NCBI RefSeq assembly: GCF_001704415.2
Contig: NC_030817.1
Coordinates: 48,345,550-48,409,549 of the forward strand
Length of the DNA: 64,000 nucleotides
Direction: 5' to 3'
DNA from: Capra hircus
Taxonomy: Eukaryota; Chordata; Mammalia; Artiodactyla; Bovidae
The stretch's first letter is position 1. Each line of letters starts with the position of its first letter. The position numbers and the translations under genes are program-made. Below the pieces are notes generated by a model that worked only from the letters and a program-made list of their open reading frames with translations, ran no database searches and was not told the origin of the DNA. Below are positions 34,786-45,642 of the stretch, piece by piece.

Positions 34786-35111
34786 TAACAGATGAAGTGG
34801 TCCTTACTGAACTAGAGCGACAGGATTTTGGTAAGTGTGATAAACTCAAGCAAATGCTAAGTATTGGATCATGTATTCTAACTCACATGGTCGTTGAGAG
34901 AAGATGTGAAAGCACTTTGAAAATATCAGGTAATATGGAAACAGAATTTCCTTATATGATCCTCAGAGCAAGGAAAGTGGTTGGGAAAAATCATGGCTAA
35001 GAGATTTTGAATTCTTTATTGTATTTCCTAAAGCTAGAGACTCAGAAATAAAATATAATGAAGAGAAACAAACTGGCCTCTTCTTAATGATTCATCAAGA
35101 ATAAAAAGAGA

Positions 35112-35236
35112 GAGGTCCCTGGCATCCCAGTGGTTAAGACTCTGAGATTCCACTCCAAGGAACTTGGGTTCCATCCCTGGCCAGGGACCTAAGATCCCAC
35201 CTATGGCAAATTGGAGGCAAAAAAAAAAAAAAAAAG
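35112..35236 (+). mobile_element. CHR-type tRNA SINE, short form
   Basis: Head 'ggtccctggcatcccagtgg', then 'ttaagactctgagattcc', 'ccagggacctaagatccc', and an A-tail of about 17 residues. About 125 bp. Confidence 0.8.
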
Positions 35237-35289
35237 ACCATTTTACTTGGCCATGGATTTTTAGGTCATTTTTACTTCCAAATCCTGAC

Positions 35290-35405
35290 GACTTGCTACA
35301 TATCAGAATCACCTGAAAAGCATTCGAAATTTCAGATTCCCAAGGCTCTCCTCAATTGTTCTTAATCAGAATCTCCAGAAAGAGGTCTAGCAATCTGTCT
35401 TTAAA
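35290..35405 (+). mobile_element. MER5-like MITE fragment
   Basis: Motifs 'atcagaatcacctgaaaagc' and 'tctagcaatctgtctttaaa' match the MER5 interior. It directly abuts a small tandem repeat. Confidence 0.55.
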
Positions 35406-35406
35406 T

Positions 35407-35466
35407 GCTCTCTCGGTGACTGTATAGCTCTCTCGGTGACTGTATACCTCTCTCAGTGACTGTACC
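35407..35466. repeat. Tandem repeat, 20 bp x 3
   Basis: Three copies of a 20-bp unit (gctctctcggtgactgtata and close variants) start at 35407, 35427 and 35447. Each differs by one or two bases. Confidence 0.85.
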
Positions 35467-35644
35467 AAAAGAACATGGTGCATGATACTCCTTATGTTCC
35501 CAGTGTGACAAAATTCCTAATAAAAACATCCCTTCGCCTTGCTGTTGTACTGTTTTTTCATGGGTCTTGGATATGAGTTCCAGAGTTTGTCTTTAGTCTC
35601 TCATATGGAGAGATGCCCAGGTCTTTAGTCTCTTGTCTGAGAGA

Positions 35645-38600
35645 TACCCAGGTTGGTAGGTGCCCAACATGCTACTGGAGATCAGTGGAGAAATAACTCC
35701 AGAAAGAATGAAGAGATGGAGCCAAAGTAAAAACACCACCCAGTTGTGGATGTGACTATTGATGAAAGTAAGTCTGATGCTATAAAGAGCAATATTGCAT
35801 AGGAACCTGGAATGTTAGGTCCATGAATCAAGGCAAATTGGAAGTGGTCAAACAGGCAATGACAAGAGTGAACATCGAATTTTAGGAATCAGTGAACTAA
35901 AATGGACTGGAATGGGTGAATTTAACTCAGATGACCCTTATATATACTACTGTGGGCAAGATTCCCTTAGAAGAAATGGAGTAGCCCTCATAGTCAACAA
36001 AAGAGTCTGAAATGCAGTACTTGGATGCAACTCAAAAACGACAGAATGATCTCTGTTCATTTCCAAGGCACACCATTCAATATCACAGTAATCCAAGTCT
36101 ATAACCTGATCAGTAATGCTTAAGAAGCTGAAGATGAATGGTTCTATGAAAACCTGCAAGACCTTCTGGAACTAACACCCAAAAAAGATATCCTTTTCAT
36201 TATAGGGGACTGGAATGCAAAAGTAGGAAATCAAGAAATACCTGGAGTAACGGAAAGTTTGGCCTTGGATTACAGAATGAAGCAGGGCAAAGGCTAATAA
36301 GAGTTTTGCCAAGACAATGCACTGGTCATAGCAAACACCCTCTTCCAACAACACAAGAGAAGACTCTACACATGGACATCACCAGATGGTCAATACCGAA
36401 ATCATATTGATTATATTTTTGCAGCCAAAGATGGAGAAGCTCTATACAGTCAGTAAAAATAAAATGGGAGGTGACTGTGGCTCAGATCATGAACTCCTTA
36501 CTGCCAAATTGAGACTGAAATTGAAGGAAGTAGGGAAAACCACTAGACCATTCAGGTATGACCTAAATAAAATCCTTAATGATTATACAGTGGAAGTGAG
36601 AAATAGATTCAAGGGATTAGATCCAATAGAGTGCCTGAAGAACTATGGATGGAGGTTTGTGACATTGTACAGGAGGCAGTGATCATGACCATCCCCAAGA
36701 AAAAGAAATGCCAAAAGGCAAAATGGTTGTCTGAGGAGGCCTTACAAATACGTATGAAAAGAACAGAAGCAAAAGGCAAAGGAGAAAAAGAAAGATATAC
36801 CCATTTGAATGCAGAGTTCCAAAGAATAGCAAAGATAAGAAAGGCCTTCCTCAGTGATCAGTGCAAAGAAATAGAGGAAAACAATGGAATGGGAAAGAAT
36901 AGAGATCTCTTCACAAAAATTATAGATATCAAGGGAACATTCCATGCAAAGATGGGCTCAATAAAGGACAGAAATTGTATGGGCCAAACAGAAGCAGAAG
37001 ATATTAAGAAGAGGTAGCAAGAATACACAGAAGAACTGTACAAAAAAGATCTTCATGACCCAAATAATCAGGATGGTGTGATCACTCATCTGGAGCCAGA
37101 CATCCTGAAATGTGAAGTAGAGTGGCCCTTAGGAAGCATCACTATGAACAAAGCTAGTGGAGGTGATGGAATTCCAGTTGAGCTATTTCAAATCCTAAAA
37201 GATGATGCTGTGAAAGTGCTGCACTCAATATGCCAGCAAATTTGGAAAATGCAGCAGTGGCCACAGGACTGGAAAAGGTCAGTTTTCATTCTAATCCCAA
37301 AGAAAGGCAATGCCAAAGAATGCTCAAACTACCGCACAATTGCACTCATCTCATATACTAACAAACTGATGCTCAAGATTCTCCAAGCCAGGCTTCAACA
37401 ATACGTGAACATGAACTTCCAGATGTTCAAGCTGGATTTAGAAAAGGCAGAAGAACCAGAGATCAAATTGCCAACATCCGTTGGATCATCAAAAAAGCAA
37501 GAGAGTTCCAGAAAAACATCTACTTCTGCTTTGTTGACTATGTCAAAGCCTTTGACTGTGTGGATCACCACAATCTGTGGAAAATTCTGAAAGAGATGGG
37601 AATACCAGACCACCTAACCTGCCTCCTGAGAAATCTGTATGTAGGTCAAGAAGCAACAGTTAGAACTGAACATGGAACAACAGGCTGGTTCCAAATTGGG
37701 AAAGGAATATGTCAAGGCTGTACATTGTCACTCTCCTTATTTAACTTATACGTAGAGTACATCATCAGAGAAGGCAATGGCACCCCACTCCAGTACTCTT
37801 GCCTGGAAAATCCCATGGACGGAGGAGCCTGGTAGGCTGCAGTCTATGGGGTCGCTAAGAGTGGGACACGACTGAGCGACTTCACTTTCGCTTTTCACTT
37901 TCATGCATTGGAGAAGGAAATGGCAACCCACTCCAGTGTTCTTGCCTGGAGAATCCCAGAGACAGTGGGCCCCCATCTATGGGGTCACACAGAGTCGGAC
38001 ACGACTGAAGTGACTTAGCAGCAGCAGCAGCAGAGTACATCATGTGAAATACCAGGCTGGATGAAGCACAAGCTGGAAACAAGATTGCCAGGAGAAATAT
38101 CAATAACCTCAGATGTGCAGATGACACTACCCTTATGGCAGAAAGCAAAGAACTAGAGAGCCTCTTGATGAAAGTGAGAGAGTGAAAAAGTTGGCTTAAA
38201 GCTCAACATTCAGAAAACTAAGATCACGGCATCCGGTCCCATCACTTCATGGCAAGTAGATGGGGAAACAGTGGAAACGGTGTCAGACTTTATTTTTGGG
38301 GGTCTCCAAAATCACTGCAGATGGTGACTGCAGCCATGAAATTAAAAGATGCTTGCTCCTTGGAAGAAACACTATGACCAACCTAGATAGCTTATTAAAA
38401 GCAGAGACATTACCAACAAAGATTCGTGTAGTCAAAGCTATAGTTTTTCCAGTAGTCATGTATGGATGTGAGAGTTGGACTATAAAGAAAGCTGACTGCC
38501 AGAGAACTGATGTTTTTGAACTGTGGTGTTGGAGAAGACTCTTGAGAGTCCCTTGGACAGAATGGAGATCCAACCAGTCTATCCTAAAGGAAATCAATCC

Positions 38601-38875
38601 TGAGTATTCATTGGAAGGATGATGCTGAAGCTGAAACTCCAATACTTTGGCCACCTGATGCGTAGAACTGACTGATTTGAAAAGACCCTGATGCTGGGAA
38701 AAAATGAAGGTGGAAGAAGGGGACAACAGAGGATGAGATAGTTATGTGGCATCACTGACTCAATGGACATGAGTTTGAGTAGGCTCCAGGAATTGGTAAT
38801 GGACAGGGAAGCCTGGCATGCTGCAGTCCATGGGTCACAAAGAGTCAGACACAACTGAGCCACTGAACTGAACTG
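35645..38875 (+). mobile_element. Near full-length BovB LINE, inactive
   Basis: The most complete BovB here. It runs from 5' sequence ('gctactggagatcagtggag'), through the endonuclease start, the RT domain and the C-terminal tail, to the '(ctgaa)n' end. A BOV-A2 SINE interrupts it at 37766-38043. Open pieces lie at 36386-36682, 36631-37017, 37078-37590 and 38260-38622. They sit in different frames, with stops such as TAG near 37016. The catalytic YADD box reads CADD (TGT codon at 38114-38116). It cannot encode a working ORF2 protein. Confidence 0.93.
37766..38031 (+). mobile_element. BOV-A2 SINE inside BovB, exact target duplication
   Basis: Two BovA monomers joined by 'gcgacttcactttcgctttt', ending in an (AGC)n tail. 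The exact 12-bp duplication 'agagtacatcat' lies at 37754-37765 and 38032-38043. It interrupts the BovB RT sequence between the KGICQGC and CADD regions and so inserted after that BovB. Confidence 0.96.
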
Positions 38876-39670
38876 ATAGAGAGATGCAGGTAAAGCTAGG
38901 CCTGTCCCTTTATTTAAAACAGTACCTCCTCAGTCATGCCTAAACCACAGTAGAATGCACAGCTTAGGCTAGAGCATGGATCAGTAAACTTTTTCTCTGG
39001 AAGCCCAGATAATAAATATGAGTTTTATAGGCCATGCATTCTCTGTCACAGTTACTCAATTCTGTCTTTATATAAGGAAAGCAACCATAGACAATATATA
39101 AGTAAGTGGGTATGGCCATGTTCCAGTAAGACTTCATATATAAAAACAGTGTGCTGAATTTGGCCCATAGGCTGTAATCTGCTGACCCTAGACTATAAAC
39201 TGGATCATGTAAAGGACTTTGGAGATCAGAGGACAGGTATAGGCTGCAGATACAAATAAGGAAGACATTACCTAAGACTGGATAAACTCAGCCAATACCA
39301 ATGAGAAATGAGAGCAAAAAAAAAAAAAAAAAAATCCAGGGAAATGCTGACATTTTAAAGGATGGACTGAAATAGAGGAGCCTGTAAAGGAAAATGAGAA
39401 GAAATGAAAAATTAAAAACAAAAACAAAAACAAAAATAGGAGTGTAAGGGCACTCAAGAAAAGGGAGAAATGATCAAGATTTTCACATGCTACAGAAAGA
39501 AATACTCATTTCTGTCATATCATCCTTGGCCTGGAATCTACTCAACCTCCTTGTTTTCTTATATTTTGAAGTATTTTTATAGTGTTGCTATTAAATTTTT
39601 ACATTTCAAAATTTTACCTGTTTATAAGTAACATAGTGAATATAGTAGGGTTGTTAAACATAAAGATGCT
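38876..39670. other. Intergenic, no recognised gene
   Basis: Between PRTG and PYGO1. It contains an A-run at about 39317-39334 and an (aaaaac)n stretch near 39414-39436. A phrase such as 'gcccataggctgtaatctgc' suggests a diverged MER-type relic, which I could not assign. Confidence 0.4.
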
Positions 39671-39832
39671 AATTGAGAGCAGGAGGAGAAGCGGGCAACA
39701 GAGGATGAGATGGTTGAATGGCATCACCTACTTAATGACACGAGTTTCAGCAAACTCTGGGAGACAGTAAAGGACGGGAAGCCTGGTGTGCTGCAGTCCA
39801 CAGGGTCAGAGAGTCAGAATGACAGCAACTGA
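39671..39832 (+). mobile_element. BovB 3'-end fragment
   Basis: About 160 bp of the BovB C-terminal region ('gcaacagaggatgagatggt', then 'gcctggtgtgctgcagtcc') with a terminus leading into '(caa)n'. Diverged and non-coding. Confidence 0.8.
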
Positions 39833-40297
39833 ACAACAACAACAAAAATAAGTTGGTTTAGATTAACATGTAAACTTTTTTTTCAGAAAAAAGGGAATAT
39901 TTTATAAACTCTATTTTTAAACTTGTAAAATCATAGAATTTTTCACATAAAATAGAAATTAAAAAGCCCAATTCTAGATATTTGGTAAATTTGCAATATT
40001 GGTTTAAATGCTTTCAGAAGACAATTGAAATCATGGTCAGTTTTGCAGCCTCTGTATATTGGTCACCTATATCCAGGATCCCTTTGTTGACAAATACAGA
40101 TGAGTTATTAACGCTCAGTGTTTAGGGAATCAAAACAGCACACTTTGGGGGACTGTTTGTTTGAATCAGGATTCAATCAAAACATAAAAATCATGTAGTA
40201 ATTTGAACAATAATTGAAGAATTACTGACTATAGCAGAAGGTTGCAGTGGGGAGGGATTGGATAGTAAAGAGTAAAGAGAATGCTAAAAGATAGTAA

Positions 40298-40498
40298 TGT
40301 TAGTTGCTCAGTCGTGTCTGACTCTTTGTGACCCCATGGACTGTGGCCCGCCAGGATCCTCTGTCCATGGGATTCTCCAGGCAAGAATACTGGAGTGCAT
40401 TACCATTCCCTTCTCCAGAGGATCTTTCCGACCCGGGGATCGAACCCGGGTCTCTTTCATTGCAGGCGATTCTTTACCATCTGAGCTACAGAGAAGAT
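40298..40498 (-). mobile_element. Bov-tA SINE (antisense), well preserved
   Basis: The BovA tail 'gttgctcagtcgtgtctg' lies at the left. The tRNA-like head 'tctttaccatctgagctaca' lies at the right, with the box-B-like 'ggggatcgaacccgg' clearly visible. Confidence 0.9.
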
Positions 40499-40929
40499 CC
40501 AAAAATAGGAGAAATGCAAATATAATTTGGGAGGAGCTACAACCCTTCAAACTGAGTTAGAGCTCTCTCTCTCCAGGCTAAGATCCTGACCTGACTGGAG
40601 AATGTGCAGCCAGCAGTGTAAGGGGAGTGCCAGAGAAAGTGTTGCTCCCTGGGTGCTGCCTGGATTGCAGGATCCAGGCACTGGATAAGTTGCGAGCATG
40701 GCAGGAGCTGCACACTGGAAAAGCCATGCTTGCTGCACGGAGCTTACCAAGAGGAGAAACTGGAGCAGGAAGAAAAGCCCCTTCCTCCTGTAATGTCTCT
40801 CTAACCCCCTCTGCTGAGAAAGTATAACATCATGCTGCTTGACAAAGGGAAAACAAAGGGTTCGTCTTCCTTTTTGGAGAAAAGGCAAAGAAGGGTAAAT
40901 TGGGATGGAGAGGCAATAAATTGTTTAAA
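40499..40929. other. Intergenic, GC-richer unclassified stretch
   Basis: Locally higher GC and few stops in several frames, but no recognisable protein. It could be the end of an old L1 or an LTR. I cannot place it. Confidence 0.35.
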
Positions 40930-41037
40930 AACTCTTTTGGCCATGCCACAGGGCATGTGGGATCTCAGCTCCATGACCTGGTGCCCCCTGCATTGGCAGT
41001 GTAGAGTTTTAACCATGTACCCCCAGAGAAGTCCCTA
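40930..41037 (-). mobile_element. CHR-type tRNA SINE (antisense), short form
   Basis: Antisense motifs 'ttttggccatgccacagggc', 'atgtgggatctcagctcc' and 'agagaagtccc' are the reverse of the short CHR form. Confidence 0.8.
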
Positions 41038-41044
41038 ACACATT

Positions 41045-41350
41045 GATTACTTATTTCTTACTTTTGGCTGTGCTGGGCTTTCACTGCTATGCACTGGCGT
41101 TCTCTAGTTGTGGTCAGTGGGCGCTACTCTTCAGTGCATTATGTGAGCTTCTCACTGCTGTGTCTTCTCTTGCTGCAGAGCGTGGGCTCTTGGTGCCCGG
41201 GCTTCAGTAGTTGCAGGGTGTAGGCTCAGTACTTGTGGCTGTCAGGGTCTGTTGTTCTGCAGAGTGTGGAATCTTTCTGGACCAGGGACTGAACCCATGT
41301 CCCCTGCGTTGGCAGGCAAATTCTTATCCACTGTACCACCAGGGAAGTCC
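41045..41350 (-). mobile_element. CHR-type SINE (antisense), long form
   Basis: Antisense CHR body with 'tctctagttgtggtcagtgg', 'gcttcagtagttgcagg' and the 'ccaccagggaagtcccc' head. It lies next to the short antisense copy, so two CHR SINEs sit head to tail. Confidence 0.85.
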
Positions 41351-41912
41351 CCCATAATAAACTATTTTTGACACAACAACACTGTGTACTTGAGGCTAGC
41401 AAAGCTCCCCAGCTCATAGCAACATCACCTTTGGTTGTGGAATATGCTGTCATAAGATGATGGCTTCCAATTTTTTGCCCTCTTGTCCTAAATGTATATT
41501 TATTTTCTAGGGTATGAAATATGGGGGAAAGTTACACTGCAAAATACCCTTGAATTCATTCTTTTCAACCTCTTATATCCCATCCATCACCAGATTCTAA
41601 AAGTTTTACTTTTTACCTTCTAAATATTTCTCCAATGTGTCCATTCATCTCTTTCTCCCTACTGCCACCACCCAAGTTTAGCCATGATCATTTAGCTTTT
41701 TCCTAGACTACTAGAATAATCACTCAGTAGTTTTGTCCATATCAGCCTCAACTCCAATCTATTTCCTACTCTGTAGCTAGAGTGTTCTTTACTTTTTTAA
41801 TTTTTATCTTGAAATAATTATAGCTTTAACAGGAAGTTGCAAAGAAATGTACAGGGAAGTCCTGTGCATTCTTCCCTCGGTCTCCCCCAATGTTAACATC
41901 ATGTACAACTAT

Positions 41913-42085
41913 GTTTTTGTTGTTCAGTCACTAAGTTGTGTCCGATTCTTGCGACCCTATGGATTCTCTAGGCAAGAATACTGGAGTGGGTTGCCACTTC
42001 CTTCTCCAGGGGATCTTTCCAGCCCATGGATTGAACCTGCATCTCCTGCATTGGCAGGAGGATTCTAGAAGCACCAGGGAAGCCC
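41913..42085 (-). mobile_element. Bov-tA SINE (antisense) inside L1
   Basis: Antisense SINE with the tail 'gttgttcagtcactaag' and the head 'gcaccagggaagcccc'. Flanking near-identical 13-bp duplications lie at 41900-41912 and 42086-42098 (catgtacaactat / catgtacagttat). Confidence 0.85.
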
Positions 42086-42104
42086 CATGTACAGTTATAG
42101 TACA

Positions 42105-43066
42105 CTCAGTTCATTCGTGTCCAACTCTTTGCAACCCCATGGACTGCAGCACACCAGGCCTCCCTGTCCATCACCAACTCCTGGAGTTTACTCAAACTCA
42201 TGTCCATTGAGTTGGTGATCCCATCTAACTATCTCATCCTCTATCGTCCCCTTCTCCTCCCACCTTCAACTTTTCCAAGCATCAGGGTCTTTTCAAATCA
42301 GTCAGTTCTATATATCAGGTGGCCAAAGTATTGGAGTTTCAGCTTCAGCATCAGTCCTTCCAATGAATATTCAGGACTGATTTCCTTTAGGACGGACTGG
42401 TTGGATCTCCTAGCTCTCCAAGGGACCCTCAAGAGTCTTCTCCAATACCACAGTTCAAAAGCATCAATTCTTCAGCACTCAGCTTTCTTTATAGTCCAAC
42501 TCTCACATCCATACATGACTACTGGAAAAACCAAAGCTTTGACTACATGGACATTTGTTTGCAAAGTAATGTCTCTGCTTTTTAATATGCTGTCTAGGTT
42601 TGTCATCACTTTTTTTCCCCAAGAAGCAAGCATCTTTTAATTTCATGGCTGCAGTCACCATCTTCAGGGATTTTGGAGCCCAAAGTAATAAAGTCTCTTG
42701 CTGTTTCCATTGTTTCCCCATCTACTTGCCATGAAGTGATGGGACCGGATGCCGTGATCTTAGTTTTCTGAATGTTGAGCTTTAAGCCAACTTTATCACT
42801 CTCCTCTTTCACTTTCATCAAGAGGCTCTTTCGTTCTTTGCTTTCTGCCATAACTGTGGTGTCATCTGCATATCTGAGGTTACTGATATTTCTCCCGGCA
42901 ATCTTGATTCCAGCTTGTGCTTCCTCCAGCCCAACGTTTCTCATGATGTACTCTGCATATAAGCTAAATAAGCAGGGTGACAAAATACAGCCTTGATGTA
43001 CTCCTTTCCCAATTTGGAACCAGTCTGTTGTTCCATGTCCAGTTCTAACTGTTGCTTCTTGTACAA
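42105..43066 (-). mobile_element. BovB LINE, 5'-truncated (antisense) inside L1
   Basis: Antisense BovB of 962 bp, with 9-bp target duplications 'tatagtaca' at 42096-42104 and 43067-43075. The minus-strand frame 42606-43076 carries GCILSPC and RYADDTTVMAES, so the catalytic YADD is intact. The downstream frame (antisense of 42200-42605) is broken. Confidence 0.94.
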
Positions 43067-43735
43067 TATAGTACAATATTGAAAAACAAAAATTTAAATT
43101 TTAAAGAAATTTATATTGGTACAATCCATAGAACTTATTCAGATTTTACCAATTATACACACATGAGTGTATGTGTGTGTGTGTATGTCTATACAATTTT
43201 ATCACATGTATAACCACTACCACAACCAAAATACTTATACAATCAGCACAAGATTCCCTTGTAACGATTCTCTAGTGTTCTCTTCACAGCTACACCCATC
43301 CACTCTCCTAACCCATTAGTGGCAGCCACTAACCTATTTTGCATTTTTATAGTTATCTTATTTCATTAAGGTTACACAAATGAAATCATGCAGTATTTAT
43401 CCCTTTGAGATTTTGTTCATGTAATATAATTTTCTTGAACTTAATCCAAGTTATAATGTGTGTCAATATTTTACTCCTTTTTAACTGTTTAGTAGTACTC
43501 CTATTCCATGGTATGGATGTACCACAGTTTGTTCAACTATTTACACATTGAAGTACTACATAGGTAGTTTCTTTTTTTCTTTTTTTTTTTTCTTTTTTGC
43601 TATTATGAGCACCCATGAAAAAGTTCCTGTATAAAATTAAGTCTTCATTTAATGCAGTTGCTGGGTTATATGGTAAGTTCATTTTTAGTTTGAAGTAACC
43701 ACCAACCTGTTTTCCAAAATGTACAGAGCTCTTTT

Positions 43736-44275
43736 TAAATACAATCTCATCTTTTCATCACTTTACATAAAACTTCTCAGTGGCTTCCCACTGTTATTAC
43801 AATTAAGGCTAGATTTTTTTTTTTCTGAACAGAAACTATAAGGCTTATACAATAATTTCCACTGATTTCTCCAGCTTCATCCTGTACCACTGCCCTTGCT
43901 CTTACTGTTCACTGACCTTTTAAAAGTTTCCTGCAACATTCTCCTGCCTCAGGGGCTTTAAAAATGCTGTTTTCTATTTCAGGAATGCTCTTCTCCCTAC
44001 TCCTAATCTAATTAACTCAAACTCTTTTATTCTCCAGTATTTCTCTCCTCAGGGACGCCTCCCTGTAGTCTACCTCAGATTCTGTTTTTTCATGTACTTT
44101 CCTTCTTCACTTCTCTGAAACTACATATTAATTTTTGTGACTATCTGATTACATTTTGTCTTTATTGTCAGACTTCGAAATTCATGAGAAAAGGGTTGTG
44201 TTGATTTTTATTTATTATTATCTGGCACATATGTGCTAAACAAACATTTTTTGGAATGAATGAATGAATTATATA
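43736..44275 (+). mobile_element. L2 LINE 3' segment
   Basis: L2 order is visible: 'cagtggcttcccactgttat', 'cctgtaccactgcccttgc', 'gggacgcctccctgtagtc', and the terminal '(tgaa)n' ('ggaatgaatgaatgaatt'). Confidence 0.75.
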
Positions 44276-44536
44276 CTTGCTGAGAATTCAGTGTCAAAGT
44301 CTTAACCTTCCATAATTTTATCTATTGGTTATTTAAGTTATACTAACTACTCTAAGCTTCCCTGGTGGCTCCATGGTAAAGAATCTGCCTACCAATGCAG
44401 GAGACATGGGTTTGATCCCTGGGTTGGAAAGATTCCCTGGAGAAAGAAATGGCAACTCACTCCAGTATTCTTGCCTGGGAAACTCCATGGACAGAGGAGC
44501 TTGGCGGGTTATAGTTTATGGAGTCACAAAAGAGTT

Positions 44537-45175
44537 CAGTTCAGTTCACTTCAGTCGCTCAGTCGTGTCCGCCTCTTTGCAACCCCATGAATCAAAGCAC
44601 ACCAGGCCTCCCTGTCCATCACCAATGCCCAGAGTTCACTCAGACTCATGTCCATCGAGTCAGTGATGCCATCCAGCCATCTCATCCTCTGTCGTCCCCT
44701 TCTCCTCCTGCCCCCAATCTCTCCCAGCATCAGAGTCTTTTCCCATGAGTCAACTCTTTGCATGAGGTGGCCAAAGTACTGGAGTTTCAGCTTCAGCATC
44801 ATTCCTTCCAAAGAAATCCCAGGGCTGATCTCCTTTAGAACGGACTGGTTGGATCTCCTTGCAGCCCAAGGGACTCTCAAGAGTCTTCTCCAACACCACA
44901 GTTCAAAAGCATCAATTCTTCAGCGCTCAGCTTTCTTCACAGTTCAACTCTCACATCCATACATGACCGCCGGAAAAACCATAGCCTTGACTAGACGGAC
45001 CTTAGTCGGCAAAGTAATGTCTCTGCTTTTGAATATGCTATCTAGGTTGGTCATAACTTTCCTTCCAAGGAGCAAGCGTCTTTTAATTTCATGGCTGCAA
45101 TCACCATCTGCAGTGATTTTGGAGCCCCCCCAAATAAAGTCTGACACTGTTTCCACTGTTTCCCCATCCATTTCC
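44537..45175 (-). mobile_element. BovB LINE, 5'-truncated, inside a SINE
   Basis: Antisense BovB of 639 bp covering only the C-terminal part of ORF2. The minus-strand frame at 44551-44880 encodes the GGRRRRGRQRMRWLDGITDS tail. Exact 10-bp duplications 'caaaagagtt' lie at 44527-44536 and 45176-45185. Confidence 0.95.
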
Positions 45176-45191
45176 CAAAAGAGTTAGACAG

Positions 45192-45317
45192 CATCTTCTC
45201 TGGCAGTCTAGTGGTCAAGACTCTGCTCTTCCACTGCAGAGGACACATGTTCGATTCCTGCTTATTGAATTAAGATCCCACATGCTGCACTTGGCAGCCA
45301 AAAGAAACAAAGAATAG
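45192..45317 (+). mobile_element. CHR-type SINE inside a SINE
   Basis: Short CHR form with 'ggtcaagactctgctcttcc' and 'aattaagatcccacatgct'. It is flanked by 13-bp duplications with one mismatch (aagagttagacag at 45179-45191 and aagagtcagacag at 45318-45330). Confidence 0.85.
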
Positions 45318-45438
45318 AAGAGTCAGACAGGACTTAATGACCAAACAACAAACTACTCTAAAGCTGGGGAAAAAGATACATTAACTACTCATGTTTAAAG
45401 TGGTCAACTAAGTAATAGATTCCTTTTAGCCAAATTTC

Positions 45439-45634
45439 TGCTTCCCTGATGGCTCAGTTTGTAAAGAATCCCCCTGCAATGCAAGAGACCCTGGTTCAGT
45501 TCCTGGGTTGGGAAGATCCCCTGGAGAAGGGAAAGGCTACCCATTTCAGTATTCTAGCCTGGAGAATTCCATGGACTATATAGTCCATGGGGTCACAGAG
45601 AGTCAGACACAACTGAGTGACTTTCAGACATAGA
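45439..45634 (+). mobile_element. Bov-tA SINE
   Basis: Head 'gcttccctgatggctcag', BovA body, end 'gagtcagacacaactgag'. Short target duplications 'caaatttc' lie at 45431-45438 and 45635-45642. Confidence 0.9.
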
Positions 45635-45642
45635 CAAATTTC

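Larger units (their letters stand above)
41790..43735 (-). mobile_element. L1M 3' region (antisense), split twice
   Basis: Three pieces, 41790-41912, 42086-42104 and 43067-43735, read continuously as antisense L1 3' sequence: 'caggaagttgcaaagaaatg', 'atagtacaatattgaaaa', 'acttattcagattttacc', 'aaatcatgcagtatttat' and 'gttgctgggttatatgg'. The joins are broken by a Bov-tA and by a BovB, each with its own target duplication. Confidence 0.8.
44356..45350 (+). mobile_element. Bov-tA SINE carrying two nested insertions
   Basis: The SINE starts 'gcttccctggtggctccatg' and its body is intact to the 'ggagtcacaaaagagtt' site. It then continues at 45176-45191 and at 45318-45350 ('agtcagacaggacttaatga'). 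A BovB (44537-45175) and a CHR SINE (45192-45317) are inserted within about 15 bases of each other in its distal part. Confidence 0.85.

Noticed and set aside
35407..35466. Short direct repeats considered as a CRISPR-like array
   Set aside because: The three units are directly adjacent without spacers, in a mammalian genome. It is a minisatellite.
40448..40490. tRNA-like box-B sequence on the minus strand
   Set aside because: Part of the tRNA-derived head of an antisense Bov-tA SINE. No complete cloverleaf is present, so it is not a tRNA gene.
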